From assembly GCA_025463965.1 (NCBI GenBank), contig JAODBN010000294.1:1-12969 (forward strand): a stretch of DNA of 12,969 nt. Direction: 5' to 3'. This document shows, piece by piece, positions 1-6,122 of this stretch (positions are counted from its first letter, which is position 1; every line of letters starts with the position of its first letter). The notes beneath the pieces were generated by a model. The model searched no databases, had not been told where the DNA came from, and saw only the letters and a list, made by a program, of their open reading frames with translations. This DNA comes from Acidimicrobiaceae bacterium. GTDB lineage: Bacteria > Actinomycetota > Acidimicrobiia > Acidimicrobiales > Bog-793. The position numbers were made by a program, and so were the translations under genes.

Positions 1-117
1 ATTTCGGGCTGCCGAGACGCACCGAACGCCGAATCCTGCGGGCTTGGCGTCTTCCCGACGCCGACTTAGTGAAGTGTTTTGCACGGCCCGATATACGAGC
101 CCCTAAGCGGCCGGGTG

Positions 118-435
118 TCAACTTGCAGCTGGTTGAGGACGGACGTGCCTTAGGCGCACCGAACCATCGGGGTCCAGAACCTCCGAAACGCCAAACGCTG
201 ACTCAAGTGTCGCGAGGTCCGAGAGCACATTGTCACCTGCTCGGAGGTGAACGCGGACCCTGAACGTTGGCCCGATCATGCCCTCGTGCATTTTGACGAT
301 GCCGTCAGGAGTTTGAGCCACCTCGTCCTCTTGGTGGAGACGTGGCTCAACGTCAATCGCCTTCGCGATGGCGGCGAACCCAACCAGAAGCTCGGTCAAC
401 TCTGCGGGTCTGAAGTCGAAGGCGCTCACGTCCAT
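118..435 (-). CDS. Hypothetical protein, 105 aa
   Basis: I do not recognise this protein. I start it at the ATG at 435 rather than the longer in-frame start at 510, because a TAAGAT -10-like box ends exactly 7 bases before this ATG, the same geometry as the malate dehydrogenase gene upstream, and no Shine-Dalgarno is visible. The product is soluble, acidic in its first half, and has no signal peptide, membrane segment or cysteine. The second half has alternating hydrophobic residues (TFRVRVHL, then NVLSDLATLESAFGV and VRLRHV), consistent with a small alpha/beta fold. Third codon positions are clearly less GC-rich than in the flanking malate dehydrogenase gene, which may mean weak expression or later acquisition. 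It is the last gene of a co-directional run and is probably transcribed on its own. Real gene: likely. Function: unknown. Confidence 0.55.
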   Translation of the reverse strand: MDVSAFDFRPAELTELLVGFAAIAKAIDVEPRLHQEDEVAQTPDGIVKMHEGMIGPTFRVRVHLRAGDNVLSDLATLESAFGVSEVLDPDGSVRLRHVRPQPAAS

Positions 436-442
436 TGCACAA

Positions 443-448
443 ATCTTA
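443..448 (-). promoter_or_regulatory. -10 box of a leaderless promoter for the 105-aa gene
   Basis: TAAGAT (minus strand) fits the TANNNT consensus and lies 7 bases before the ATG at 435, so transcription would begin at or next to the start codon. The -35 region (around 466-472, GTCGCG) is poor. Inference from spacing only. Confidence 0.4.
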
Positions 449-512
449 GGACGGGGCACCGTCGTGCGCGACGTCGAGGATTCAACCAATGGCCCGGTGA
501 TCACGGCCAACT

Positions 513-555
513 CGGCAACCGGGTCCGAATCAGCAGGACCGGATCAGGATTGCCG
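513..555 (-). terminator. Hairpin after malate dehydrogenase, possible terminator
   Basis: Inverted repeats lie 10 bases beyond the malate dehydrogenase stop. An outer pair CGGCAA (513-518)/TTGCCG (550-555) encloses an inner stem of GGTCC (522-526) with GGACC (536-540), extended by CC/GG around one bulged base, with a 9-base loop. There is no T-tract, so intrinsic termination is plausible only in the weak high-GC sense. Confidence 0.35.
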
Positions 556-564
556 GTCGCGGCC

Positions 565-1569
565 CTAACCGAGCAGCTCCGCGACGTCCGCCCGCTCGGC
601 CTCGAGCTCCTCGGTGGTGAGACGGATCCGCTCCTTGGCAAAATCGTCGTGCTCAATGCCCTCGACGACGCTCCAGGTCCCGTCGCCCCCGACGCGCACC
701 GGGAAGCCGAACTGCAAGCCCTCGGGGATGCCGTACTCGCCGTGCGAGACGACCGCCAGGGAGGTCCAATCACCTTCCGAGGTGGGCGTCGTCGCGGCGA
801 CCATGGAGTCGATCGCCGCCGATGCTGCGGACGCCGCGGACGAGGCGCCCCGGGCGTCGATGATCGCCGCGCCACGCTTTTGCACCGTTGTCAGGAACTC
901 ACCTTCGAGCCAGGCGCTGTCCCCGATGACCTCGGGCGCAGGCCGGCCGCCGATGCGTCCGTGGGCGAAGTCCGGGAACTGCGTCGAGGAGTGGTTTCCC
1001 CAGATCGCCAGGTTCGTCACCGTGGCGACCGGCGCGTCTGCGCGATGGGCGAGCTGAGACTTGGCCCGGTTCTCGTCGAGCCTCGTCATCGCGAACCAGC
1101 GCTCGTCGGGGATCTCTGGGCCATTCGTCCGCGCGATCAGACAATTCGTGTTGCACGGGTTGCCGACGACGAGCACGCGAACGTCGGACGCCGCGTTCTC
1201 GGCCAGCGCTCGGCCTTGGGGACGAAAGATCCCGCCGTTGATCCCGAGCAGGTCCTTACGCTCCATGCCGGCCTTGCGGGGCACCGAGCCGACCAGGAAC
1301 GCGTACGAGGTGCCGCTGAACGCGGTCTTCAGGTCCGAGGTGGCCACGACGTCCGCGAGCAGAGGAAAGGCGCAGTCGTCGAGCTCCATGACAACGCCCT
1401 CGAGCGCCTTCATGGCTGGCTCGATCTCGAGCAGACGGAGGATCACCGGCTGGTCGGGCCCGAGCAGCTGGCCAGAGGCCAGCCGGAACAGGAGCGAGTA
1501 GCCGATCTGGCCCGCGGCACCGGTGACCGTGACGTGGGCGGGCGGGCGGGCGGAGGCGTTCGTCGTCAT
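565..1569 (-). CDS. mdh: Malate dehydrogenase (NAD-dependent)
   Basis: It interconverts malate and oxaloacetate in the TCA cycle, in the cytoplasm. The 334-aa length matches the actinobacterial MDH type. The NAD-binding loop GAAGQIG is at residues 17-23, and the acidic residue ending beta-strand 2 (E48 in LLEIE) favours NAD over NADP. Substrate-binding arginines are R98 and R104 in the mobile loop (VPRKAGMERKDLL) and R168. N137 is in VGNPCNTN. The catalytic pair is D165 (LDENRA) and H193 (WGNHSS). The GASSAASAA stretch near residue 246 is normal for the family. The ATG at 1569 has no Shine-Dalgarno but has a promoter placed for a leaderless transcript. It sits alone between a cell-wall enzyme and a small unknown gene, with no other TCA genes in view. 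Identification is secure. Confidence 0.97.
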   Translation of the reverse strand: MTTNASARPPAHVTVTGAAGQIGYSLLFRLASGQLLGPDQPVILRLLEIEPAMKALEGVVMELDDCAFPLLADVVATSDLKTAFSGTSYAFLVGSVPRKAGMERKDLLGINGGIFRPQGRALAENAASDVRVLVVGNPCNTNCLIARTNGPEIPDERWFAMTRLDENRAKSQLAHRADAPVATVTNLAIWGNHSSTQFPDFAHGRIGGRPAPEVIGDSAWLEGEFLTTVQKRGAAIIDARGASSAASAASAAIDSMVAATTPTSEGDWTSLAVVSHGEYGIPEGLQFGFPVRVGGDGTWSVVEGIEHDDFAKERIRLTTEELEAERADVAELLG

Positions 1570-1576
1570 CGAACGC

Positions 1577-1606
1577 AGGCTACCGTCGCCTCGCTGCTCC
1601 GGTCAG
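1577..1606 (-). promoter_or_regulatory. Leaderless promoter of mdh
   Basis: The minus strand reads CTGACC (1601-1606), an 18-base spacer, then TAGCCT (1577-1582), with the ATG 7 bases further on. CTGACC keeps the TGAC core of TTGACA, and TAGCCT fits TANNNT. The start point would coincide with the ATG, and the gene lacks a ribosome-binding site, so the two observations support each other. Leaderless mRNAs are common in actinobacteria. Confidence 0.55.
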
Positions 1607-1654
1607 ATCGAGAAATGCCCATGCCGAGAAGGGACGCGACGAGCCCGCTCGCCC

Positions 1655-2821
1655 TTAGCCGATCACGCTCACCAAGGTCCCGTACGCGAGGTAGGGCCAC
1701 ACCGAAGCGGCCTGAGCGAGCGGCAGCTCGATGCAGCCGAGACTCTGGGGGATCCCATAGTCGGCTCGGGCCAGGTAGTGCACGGCGTCCCCGTCATGGA
1801 AGTAGGCGACGTACTGCACGGGGTCCGCGTACTTGGAGCCGTTGGGGTTGGTGCCGTGCATGACCTGAGACCGGTAACGGGCGTAAACCGCGAAGTTGCC
1901 GCTCGGAGTGGGGTCTTGGGCGATCCCGGTGTTGGCGGCGTCGCGGGCTACCACTTTCGCGTTGTGCCAGATGGTGAGCGACTCCGGTGCGGTCTTGTTG
2001 GCGAGAGCGTAGTTGTACCCGCCGGTGTTCACCTGGCCGCTCTCGACCACTTGCAGAAGATCGTTCCACAGGCCCGGTCCGAGGTTGCCGTTGACGTTCA
2101 GTCCATGGTCGGCCTGGAACTCCATCACGAGGCCACGGGTCATGAGCGAGTACCGACCCGGTTGCCAAAGGGCTCGCAGCTGCACGGGCCACCCCGTCTG
2201 ACGCCAGGAGAAGTGGCCGGTCGGCGGTGAGTACATCGCTGCGAGTTGACCCGCGGTGTCAGTGGGAGCGACGGCGCCGACCGACGGTGCCCAAGCGAGG
2301 GGCGAATACTCCAACAGCGAGAGCAACTGCTGCAGTCGCAGCACCGACCCGTCCTTGACCGAGAAGGTGTCCTTCACCGCAGATCCGAGCTCGGCACCTC
2401 CTGATCCGCGGACCCCTGCGGAACCGGCTGGCACGGTCACCGTCACCTGGGCGAGCGGCACGAAGGGCTGGCTCGGGGTGAAGGTGAGCGCGTCGGTTCC
2501 ACTGACCGCCCACCGCCCGGGCACGTTCGGAGACAGGGTGGGGAAGGCCGTCCGCTTCGAGATCGGCCCGGAGAAGGTGATCTTGATCGGCCCAGAGCCG
2601 CTGACGTTGCGGGTACCCGAGGCGGGGCTCATCGAAGTGACCTGAAGCCCCGCAGATGTGGTCGTCGTCGCGTTGCGCCCCGGCAGCTGCCGGCGGGCGC
2701 CCGCGCTGACCGCCGCGCCGCTCGTCGCCGCGCCGCGCGTCGCCGCGACACCGCCCAGAACCAGTGCGGCAACGAGTACCTGCGGGACGAACGCTCGTCC
2801 TAACGATCGCACTGGTCGCAC
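1655..2821 (-). CDS. Secreted L,D-transpeptidase (YkuD fold) with Ig-like and peptidoglycan-binding domains
   Basis: It probably forms 3-3 cross-links in peptidoglycan outside the membrane. I start at the GTG at 2821 (388 aa): GGAG lies 8 bases upstream, and the product then opens with a proper signal peptide (RPVRSLGRAF followed by VPQVLVAALVLGGVAA, residues about 12-27). A longer start at 2899 would read through a strong Shine-Dalgarno and bury the signal. Residues about 58-160 form a bacterial Ig-like/SbsA-type beta domain. Residues about 205-262 resemble a peptidoglycan-binding domain (LVMEFQADHGLNVNGNLGPGLW). Residues about 280-388 are the YkuD domain with H348 and the catalytic C363. 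The usual SHGC motif is SLGC here (360-363). I recall this as a recurrent variant in actinobacterial members, not a defect. No lipobox cysteine is present. It stands alone, divergent from the ATPase gene at 3164. Confidence 0.88.
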   Translation of the reverse strand: MRPVRSLGRAFVPQVLVAALVLGGVAATRGAATSGAAVSAGARRQLPGRNATTTTSAGLQVTSMSPASGTRNVSGSGPIKITFSGPISKRTAFPTLSPNVPGRWAVSGTDALTFTPSQPFVPLAQVTVTVPAGSAGVRGSGGAELGSAVKDTFSVKDGSVLRLQQLLSLLEYSPLAWAPSVGAVAPTDTAGQLAAMYSPPTGHFSWRQTGWPVQLRALWQPGRYSLMTRGLVMEFQADHGLNVNGNLGPGLWNDLLQVVESGQVNTGGYNYALANKTAPESLTIWHNAKVVARDAANTGIAQDPTPSGNFAVYARYRSQVMHGTNPNGSKYADPVQYVAYFHDGDAVHYLARADYGIPQSLGCIELPLAQAASVWPYLAYGTLVSVIG

Positions 2822-2841
2822 CTGTTCAGCTCCGATGACAC
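2800..2841 (-). CDS. Possible 13-codon leader peptide with a CxxC pair
   Basis: A GTG at 2841 is preceded at 8 bases by AAAAGGGAGG (2850-2859), the best Shine-Dalgarno in this region. It opens a 13-codon ORF (MSSELNRCDQCDR) ending at a TAG at 2800-2802. The ORF overlaps the L,D-transpeptidase start out of frame by 22 bases, so it could couple or gate that start. Alternatively, a single-base indel near the junction could have split the true N-terminus of the transpeptidase. Expression is not demonstrated. Confidence 0.3.
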   Translation of the reverse strand: MSSELNRCDQCDR

Positions 2842-2886
2842 GGCTAGTGCCTCCCTTTTGGGTCTCGCGCGATGGGGCGTATTGCT

Positions 2887-2969
2887 GGCGAACGCGCACA
2901 CCCGATTCGCAGAGCCCACGTTGTCGCTCAGGTGACTCGTTTACCCGTCCGGGCAGCTGAGCATTCGCC
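2887..2969 (-). promoter_or_regulatory. Possible structured 5' leader RNA of the L,D-transpeptidase gene
   Basis: On the transcribed (minus) strand several pairings are possible. One is GCTCAG/CTGAGC (2926-2931 with 2957-2962), enclosing a short CCC/GGG stem (2944-2953). GGCGAA (2887-2892) can pair either with TTCGCC (2964-2969), closing the whole unit, or through GCGAA (2888-2892) with the nearer TTCGC (2906-2910). The last two pairings exclude each other, which is switch-like. Short GC-rich stems occur by chance, and I could not match this to a known riboswitch family. Confidence 0.25.
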
Positions 2970-2975
2970 CGACGA

Positions 2976-3000
2976 GATCGTGCCGGGTCAGAGCACGATC
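2976..3000. repeat. 8-bp perfect dyad in the divergent intergenic region
   Basis: GATCGTGC (2976-2983) and GCACGATC (2993-3000) are perfect inverted repeats around a 9-base centre. They lie between the divergent L,D-transpeptidase and ATPase genes, about 155 bases from the first start and 164 from the second. The dyad could be a repressor operator or an RNA hairpin. No T-tract follows on either side. The rest of the 342-bp intergenic region shows only a small CGCC-GAAA-GGCG hairpin (3035-3046) and the leader elements listed separately. Confidence 0.4.
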
Positions 3001-3109
3001 CCCGCGCTTCCTGCTCTGCTTATCAGCCGTGCGTCGCCGAAAGGCGTCGCCAGCGAGCAAAATGGCCGAAGATCTCCGTTCCGGCGACCGGCTCCTGCCC
3101 CTTCGGTGC

Positions 3110-3115
3110 TAGCCT
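3110..3115 (+). promoter_or_regulatory. Candidate -10 box for the ABC ATPase gene
   Basis: TAGCCT, the same hexamer as in the mdh promoter, lies 48 bases before the GTG start at 3164. No good -35 element is visible (ACCGGC at 17-base spacing), so this is tentative. A G-run at 3154-3159 serves as the ribosome-binding site. Confidence 0.3.
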
Positions 3116-3163
3116 CAGACGAGTCTCGACAGGGTGAATTAGCACCATGAGACGGGGGGCTTT

Positions 3164-3964
3164 GTGACCAACGAACCTGTCAGTCAGCTGCCGGCGACCC
3201 GACAGCCGCCAGCCCTGTCAACGGTGGGCCTGTCCAAGTCCTACGGCAGAGTGAAGGCCCTCCGCTCGATCGACATGGAGTTGTACGAAGGCGAGATCCT
3301 CGCCCTCGTAGGAGACAACGGCGCGGGCAAGTCGACGCTCATGAAAATTCTCTCCGGTGCGGTCGCTGCCGACGAGGGCGAGATTCTGATGGATGGCGTG
3401 CCGGTGCACCTCACCAGTCCCATCGTGGCCCGACGCCACGGCATCGAGACGGTCCACCAGGATCTGGCGGTCGTCCCCACGCTGGACGTCACCGAGAACC
3501 TGTTCCTGGGCCGGGAAATCCGAATCGGCGGCCCTTTCGGGCGAGTCGTGCCACTGCTCAACAAGCGGGCCATGCGCCGAGCGGCGAGGGATCATCTCCA
3601 GACGCTCAACATCGGCATCCCATCGGTCCGCCAGCGAACCGACACCCTTTCGGGCGGGCAGCGCCAAGCGGTCGCGGTCGCGCGGGCCTACGCGTTCGGC
3701 CACCGGATCGTGATCATGGACGAGCCGACCGCGGCTCTCGGCGTGCAAGAGACCGAAGCAGTCGTGGATCTCATCCGAAAGATCAACGAGCAGGGAATCG
3801 CCGTGATCTTGGTGAGTCACAACCTGCCGCAGGTGCTCGAGCTGTCGAACCGGATCATGGTGCTGCGTGCCGGGATGAACGTTGGCACCGTCGAGACTCA
3901 GCGCACCGACATGGAGCAGGTCGTACGGCTGATCACCGGCGCCGAGGTGCGACACACCGCCTGA
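3164..3964 (+). CDS. Single-domain sugar-type ABC transporter ATPase (FrcA/RbsA-like)
   Basis: This cytoplasmic ATPase powers an importer of the CUT2/ribose type. In order: Walker A GDNGAGKS (50-57), Q-loop Q99 in VHQDLA, signature LSGGQ (162-166), Walker B ending MDE (185-187), and switch histidine H219 in VSH. All catalytic residues are intact. At 266 aa it has one nucleotide-binding domain, unlike the two-domain RbsA/MglA proteins (about 500 aa), so it should work as a homodimer, as FrcA does. The GTG start at 3164 has a G-rich ribosome-binding site 4 bases upstream. It is convergent with the hydrolase gene (16-bp gap). The only permease and binding protein in the window lie in the operon on the other strand and lack an ATPase, so I infer that these three form one transporter. 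The substrate is not determined. Confidence 0.93.
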   Translation: MTNEPVSQLPATRQPPALSTVGLSKSYGRVKALRSIDMELYEGEILALVGDNGAGKSTLMKILSGAVAADEGEILMDGVPVHLTSPIVARRHGIETVHQDLAVVPTLDVTENLFLGREIRIGGPFGRVVPLLNKRAMRRAARDHLQTLNIGIPSVRQRTDTLSGGQRQAVAVARAYAFGHRIVIMDEPTAALGVQETEAVVDLIRKINEQGIAVILVSHNLPQVLELSNRIMVLRAGMNVGTVETQRTDMEQVVRLITGAEVRHTA

Positions 3965-3979
3965 AAACGGCGCCGGTGA
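3933..3979. terminator. 12-bp inverted repeat between convergent genes, bidirectional terminator candidate
   Basis: TCACCGGCGCCG (3933-3944) and CGGCGCCGGTGA (3968-3979) are perfect inverted repeats around a 23-base loop that contains the ATPase stop codon. The right arm ends 1 base before the stop codon of the convergent hydrolase gene at 3981, so one hairpin serves both transcripts. The left arm is coding (last codons of the ATPase). There is no T-tract on either strand. Each arm also holds the self-palindrome CGGCGCCG. Confidence 0.5.
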
Positions 3980-3980
3980 C

Positions 3981-5045
3981 CTAGGCCTCGTACGCGAACA
4001 ACCGAGCAGGATTACGGACCATCAGCTGCTCGAGGTCGTCGTCGTCGAGGCCGACCTGGCGGAGGTAGCGGGCGATCCGGTAGGGAACGTGCGCATATCC
4101 GAAGCCCCCGAAGGCCCGCAGCCCATTGCGAAACCCGATGTCGTGGGACATAAGGATGCGATCCACGTATCCGGCCTGGACGAGGGAACGGATCTCGGCC
4201 ACGACCTCGGAGTCGCGCGGTTCTCCCGCATACGGACCCCAACGATTGAAGCCCTCGCCGGCCTCCTGGTAGAGCTCTTGGCCGAAGCGGTCGAACTCGA
4301 CGGTGGCTCCTGTGTCCATCACCGATCGGTGGTACCACTCGTCGGGCACGCTATGGGTCATGTGACCCATCACGACGCGTTCGGGGTCGGCGCCCGCCTT
4401 GACGAACTGGCGCATCACTTCCACCCCGCGCTTCTCGAAGGGAACCGGGTTGTGCACCGTTATCGGAGCTCCCGTCTCGGACTGAGCCTGGGCGGCGGCG
4501 ACGAGGCATCTCCGCTCCTCCTCGGGCATCCGGCCAACGCTGGTCAAGCCCACCTTGATCGCGCCAGCTCGCACCGCCGACCCGTCGATGCCCTCGCGCA
4601 GCTCGCCCATCATCCACGCGGTCATCTCGTCCACGCTCTGCGCTCGCACTTCGGTGGACATCGTCGATGCGACGTAGTGGCCGGTGACCACGATCACGTT
4701 CACGCCGGAACGGTCTGCGATCCTCGCGGCGGCCTCGACGTCTCGACCCATCTCCGGGAGGGTGCAGTCCACGACGGTCCCGCCTCCTACCTCGCGGAAG
4801 TAGCCGAGCTCGGTGGAGGCCACCTCCTCGTCGAGCAGTTCCAGGTTCTGACGCGACACCAGTGGGCTTCGCCGCAAGTGGGCAGAGTTCGCCAAGGTCA
4901 GCTCGGCGTTCGCGAGGCGCTCCTCCTCCTCGTCCATGGGCGAGGTGAGGTAGGCGGTCAGGTCGAACAGAAGGTGTTCGTGGGGAAGGACGAGGCCCAG
5001 CTGATCGGCTGACAGCCGTCCTGAGGTCGTCACGGCGTAGGTCAT
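3981..5045 (-). CDS. Phosphotriesterase-family metal-dependent hydrolase, probable lactonase
   Basis: This is a (beta/alpha)8-barrel hydrolase of the amidohydrolase superfamily, 354 aa. The complete binuclear metal site is present: H22 and H24 (PHEH), the bridging, normally carboxylated K164 (GAIKVGLTS), H198 (TVHNP), H228 (MGHMTHS) and D302 (SHDIGF). Natural activities in this family are mostly lactone or ester hydrolysis. True phosphotriesterase activity is usually promiscuous, so lactonase is my preferred reading. There is no signal peptide, so it acts in the cytoplasm on an imported compound. The ATG at 5045 has GGGAG 8 bases upstream and lies 22 bases after the dehydrogenase stop. It is the last gene of the minus-strand operon. 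With an upstream SDR, the pair could oxidise a hemiacetal to a lactone and then open it. The substrate is unknown. Confidence 0.9.
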   Translation of the reverse strand: MTYAVTTSGRLSADQLGLVLPHEHLLFDLTAYLTSPMDEEEERLANAELTLANSAHLRRSPLVSRQNLELLDEEVASTELGYFREVGGGTVVDCTLPEMGRDVEAAARIADRSGVNVIVVTGHYVASTMSTEVRAQSVDEMTAWMMGELREGIDGSAVRAGAIKVGLTSVGRMPEEERRCLVAAAQAQSETGAPITVHNPVPFEKRGVEVMRQFVKAGADPERVVMGHMTHSVPDEWYHRSVMDTGATVEFDRFGQELYQEAGEGFNRWGPYAGEPRDSEVVAEIRSLVQAGYVDRILMSHDIGFRNGLRAFGGFGYAHVPYRIARYLRQVGLDDDDLEQLMVRNPARLFAYEA

Positions 5046-5067
5046 AGGTGGGACTCCCGGGAAGCCG

Positions 5068-5814
5068 TCATCGGTGCGAGGAGAGGTTCCCGCCGCCGTT
5101 GAGCACGATCGACTGACCGCTTATGTACGAAGAGCCGGACGAGAGCAGGAACAAGCAGGCCTCGGCGACCTCTTCGGGATCGGCCCAGCGGTCGAGGAAC
5201 GAGTCGGTCTCGTACAGGGCGCGCAGCGTCTCTTCGCTGCGCCCGTAGCGCTGGGCATCGGCTCGGATCGTCTCGGCGCTCATCGAGGTACGAACGCCGC
5301 CGGGGCAGACCGCGTTCACTCGGATCCCGCTGGCGCCCAGCTCACGGGCGAGCACCTGGGTAATGGCGACCATCCCGAACTTGCTGGCGCAGTACGCGCC
5401 AAAAAGGGGGTCCCCCGTGAGGCCCGCGACCGACGCCACGAAAACGACGGTGCTGTCGCGACGAAGGGTTCGGGCGGCCTCGCGTGCCACCAAGAACGTC
5501 CCGGTCAAGTTCACCGAAATGACGGCCTGCCAATCGGCGAGCTCCATGTCCTTTATCGCTGCAGTCCGGCAGATCCCAGCGGCGTGCACGACATCGGTGA
5601 CCGCCCCGCCGGCGGTGGCAGCACGAAACGCCGCGGCCACCGAGTCCTCGGAAGAGACGTCGCAGCCGAACACGCCTCCGGACGCGCGCGCATCGACGGC
5701 AAAGACCTCGCCACCCGCTCGCTCCACCGCTTGTACGACCGCCGAGCCGATGCCACCCGCGGCTCCCGTCACCAGCACCCGGCGCCCGGACAGCTCTACC
5801 TGCATCGTGCTCAC
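5068..5814 (-). CDS. Short-chain dehydrogenase/reductase (classical SDR)
   Basis: This 248-aa classical SDR is an NAD(P)-dependent alcohol/ketone oxidoreductase. The dinucleotide motif TGAAGGIG is at 16-23. D41 at the end of beta-strand 2 (VFAVDAR) points to NAD(H). HAAG (77-80) replaces the common NNAG. The catalytic tetrad is N102, S128, Y141 and K145 (YCASK). The PGG motif follows at VCPGGVRT, and the C-terminus ends in ISGQSIVLNGGG, as usual. The GTG at 5814 overlaps the preceding stop as GTGA, with GGAGG 6 bases upstream. An ATG three codons in, at 5805, is the alternative start. Tight coupling to its neighbours suggests it oxidises the imported substrate or its product before the downstream hydrolase. 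The specific substrate cannot be assigned. Confidence 0.93.
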   Translation of the reverse strand: MSTMQVELSGRRVLVTGAAGGIGSAVVQAVERAGGEVFAVDARASGGVFGCDVSSEDSVAAAFRAATAGGAVTDVVHAAGICRTAAIKDMELADWQAVISVNLTGTFLVAREAARTLRRDSTVVFVASVAGLTGDPLFGAYCASKFGMVAITQVLARELGASGIRVNAVCPGGVRTSMSAETIRADAQRYGRSEETLRALYETDSFLDRWADPEEVAEACLFLLSSGSSYISGQSIVLNGGGNLSSHR

Positions 5815-6122
5815 GACAGACCTCCGACCACTTCGGGCAGCGACAGGTGCAAGATCTCAGGCGTCTCGCTCATGTAGGGCTCCAGCAACTTCTGTTGGCG
5901 CTGGCCCTCCGGCGAGGCGACGAACGACCGGTGGTCCTGAAGCGTTTGCCAGGCCACGATGACCGTCCAGCGGGACGGGTCTTCGAGGGCGGGGCCCATG
6001 TGGAACGACCCGAGCCCTGGGATCGACTGTTCCGCAAACGCCCGGCGGATGTCCTGGGCTATCGGCTGGAACGAGTCGAGGCTTGACGGCTCCACACGGA
6101 ACAGGCCGATCTCGACGATCAC
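5811..6122 (-). CDS. Small ABM/dimeric alpha-beta barrel protein
   Basis: This 103-aa protein has the ferredoxin-like dimeric alpha/beta-barrel fold of the antibiotic biosynthesis monooxygenase (ABM) group. Evidence is the opening strand MIVEIGLFRV, a helix near 15-32, the strand SFHMGPALEDPSRWTVIVAWQT and the helix DHRSFVASPEGQRQQKLLEPYM before a final strand. Family members include cofactor-free monooxygenases, but the same fold serves sugar mutarotases, EthD-like and NIPSNAP-like proteins, so the reaction is open. The GTG start at 6122 overlaps the permease stop (GTGA), and its own stop overlaps the SDR start (GTGA), so it is embedded in the operon and probably co-translated. It has no signal peptide and no cysteine. 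Confidence 0.75.
   Translation of the reverse strand: MIVEIGLFRVEPSSLDSFQPIAQDIRRAFAEQSIPGLGSFHMGPALEDPSRWTVIVAWQTLQDHRSFVASPEGQRQQKLLEPYMSETPEILHLSLPEVVGGLS

Noticed and set aside
69..263. 64-codon plus-strand ORF at the window start
   Set aside because: It is mostly antisense to the 105-aa gene, has no ribosome-binding site, and its composition looks like a shadow.
247..1863. 538-codon open frame on the plus strand
   Set aside because: It is antisense to malate dehydrogenase and neighbours. Its translation is Arg/Gly/His-rich with no recognisable fold, as expected from the antisense of a high-GC gene.
2822..3060. c-di-AMP (ydaO) riboswitch upstream of the L,D-transpeptidase
   Set aside because: Attractive by context, but I could not locate the conserved core motifs by eye, so it is kept only as a structured-leader hypothesis to be searched.
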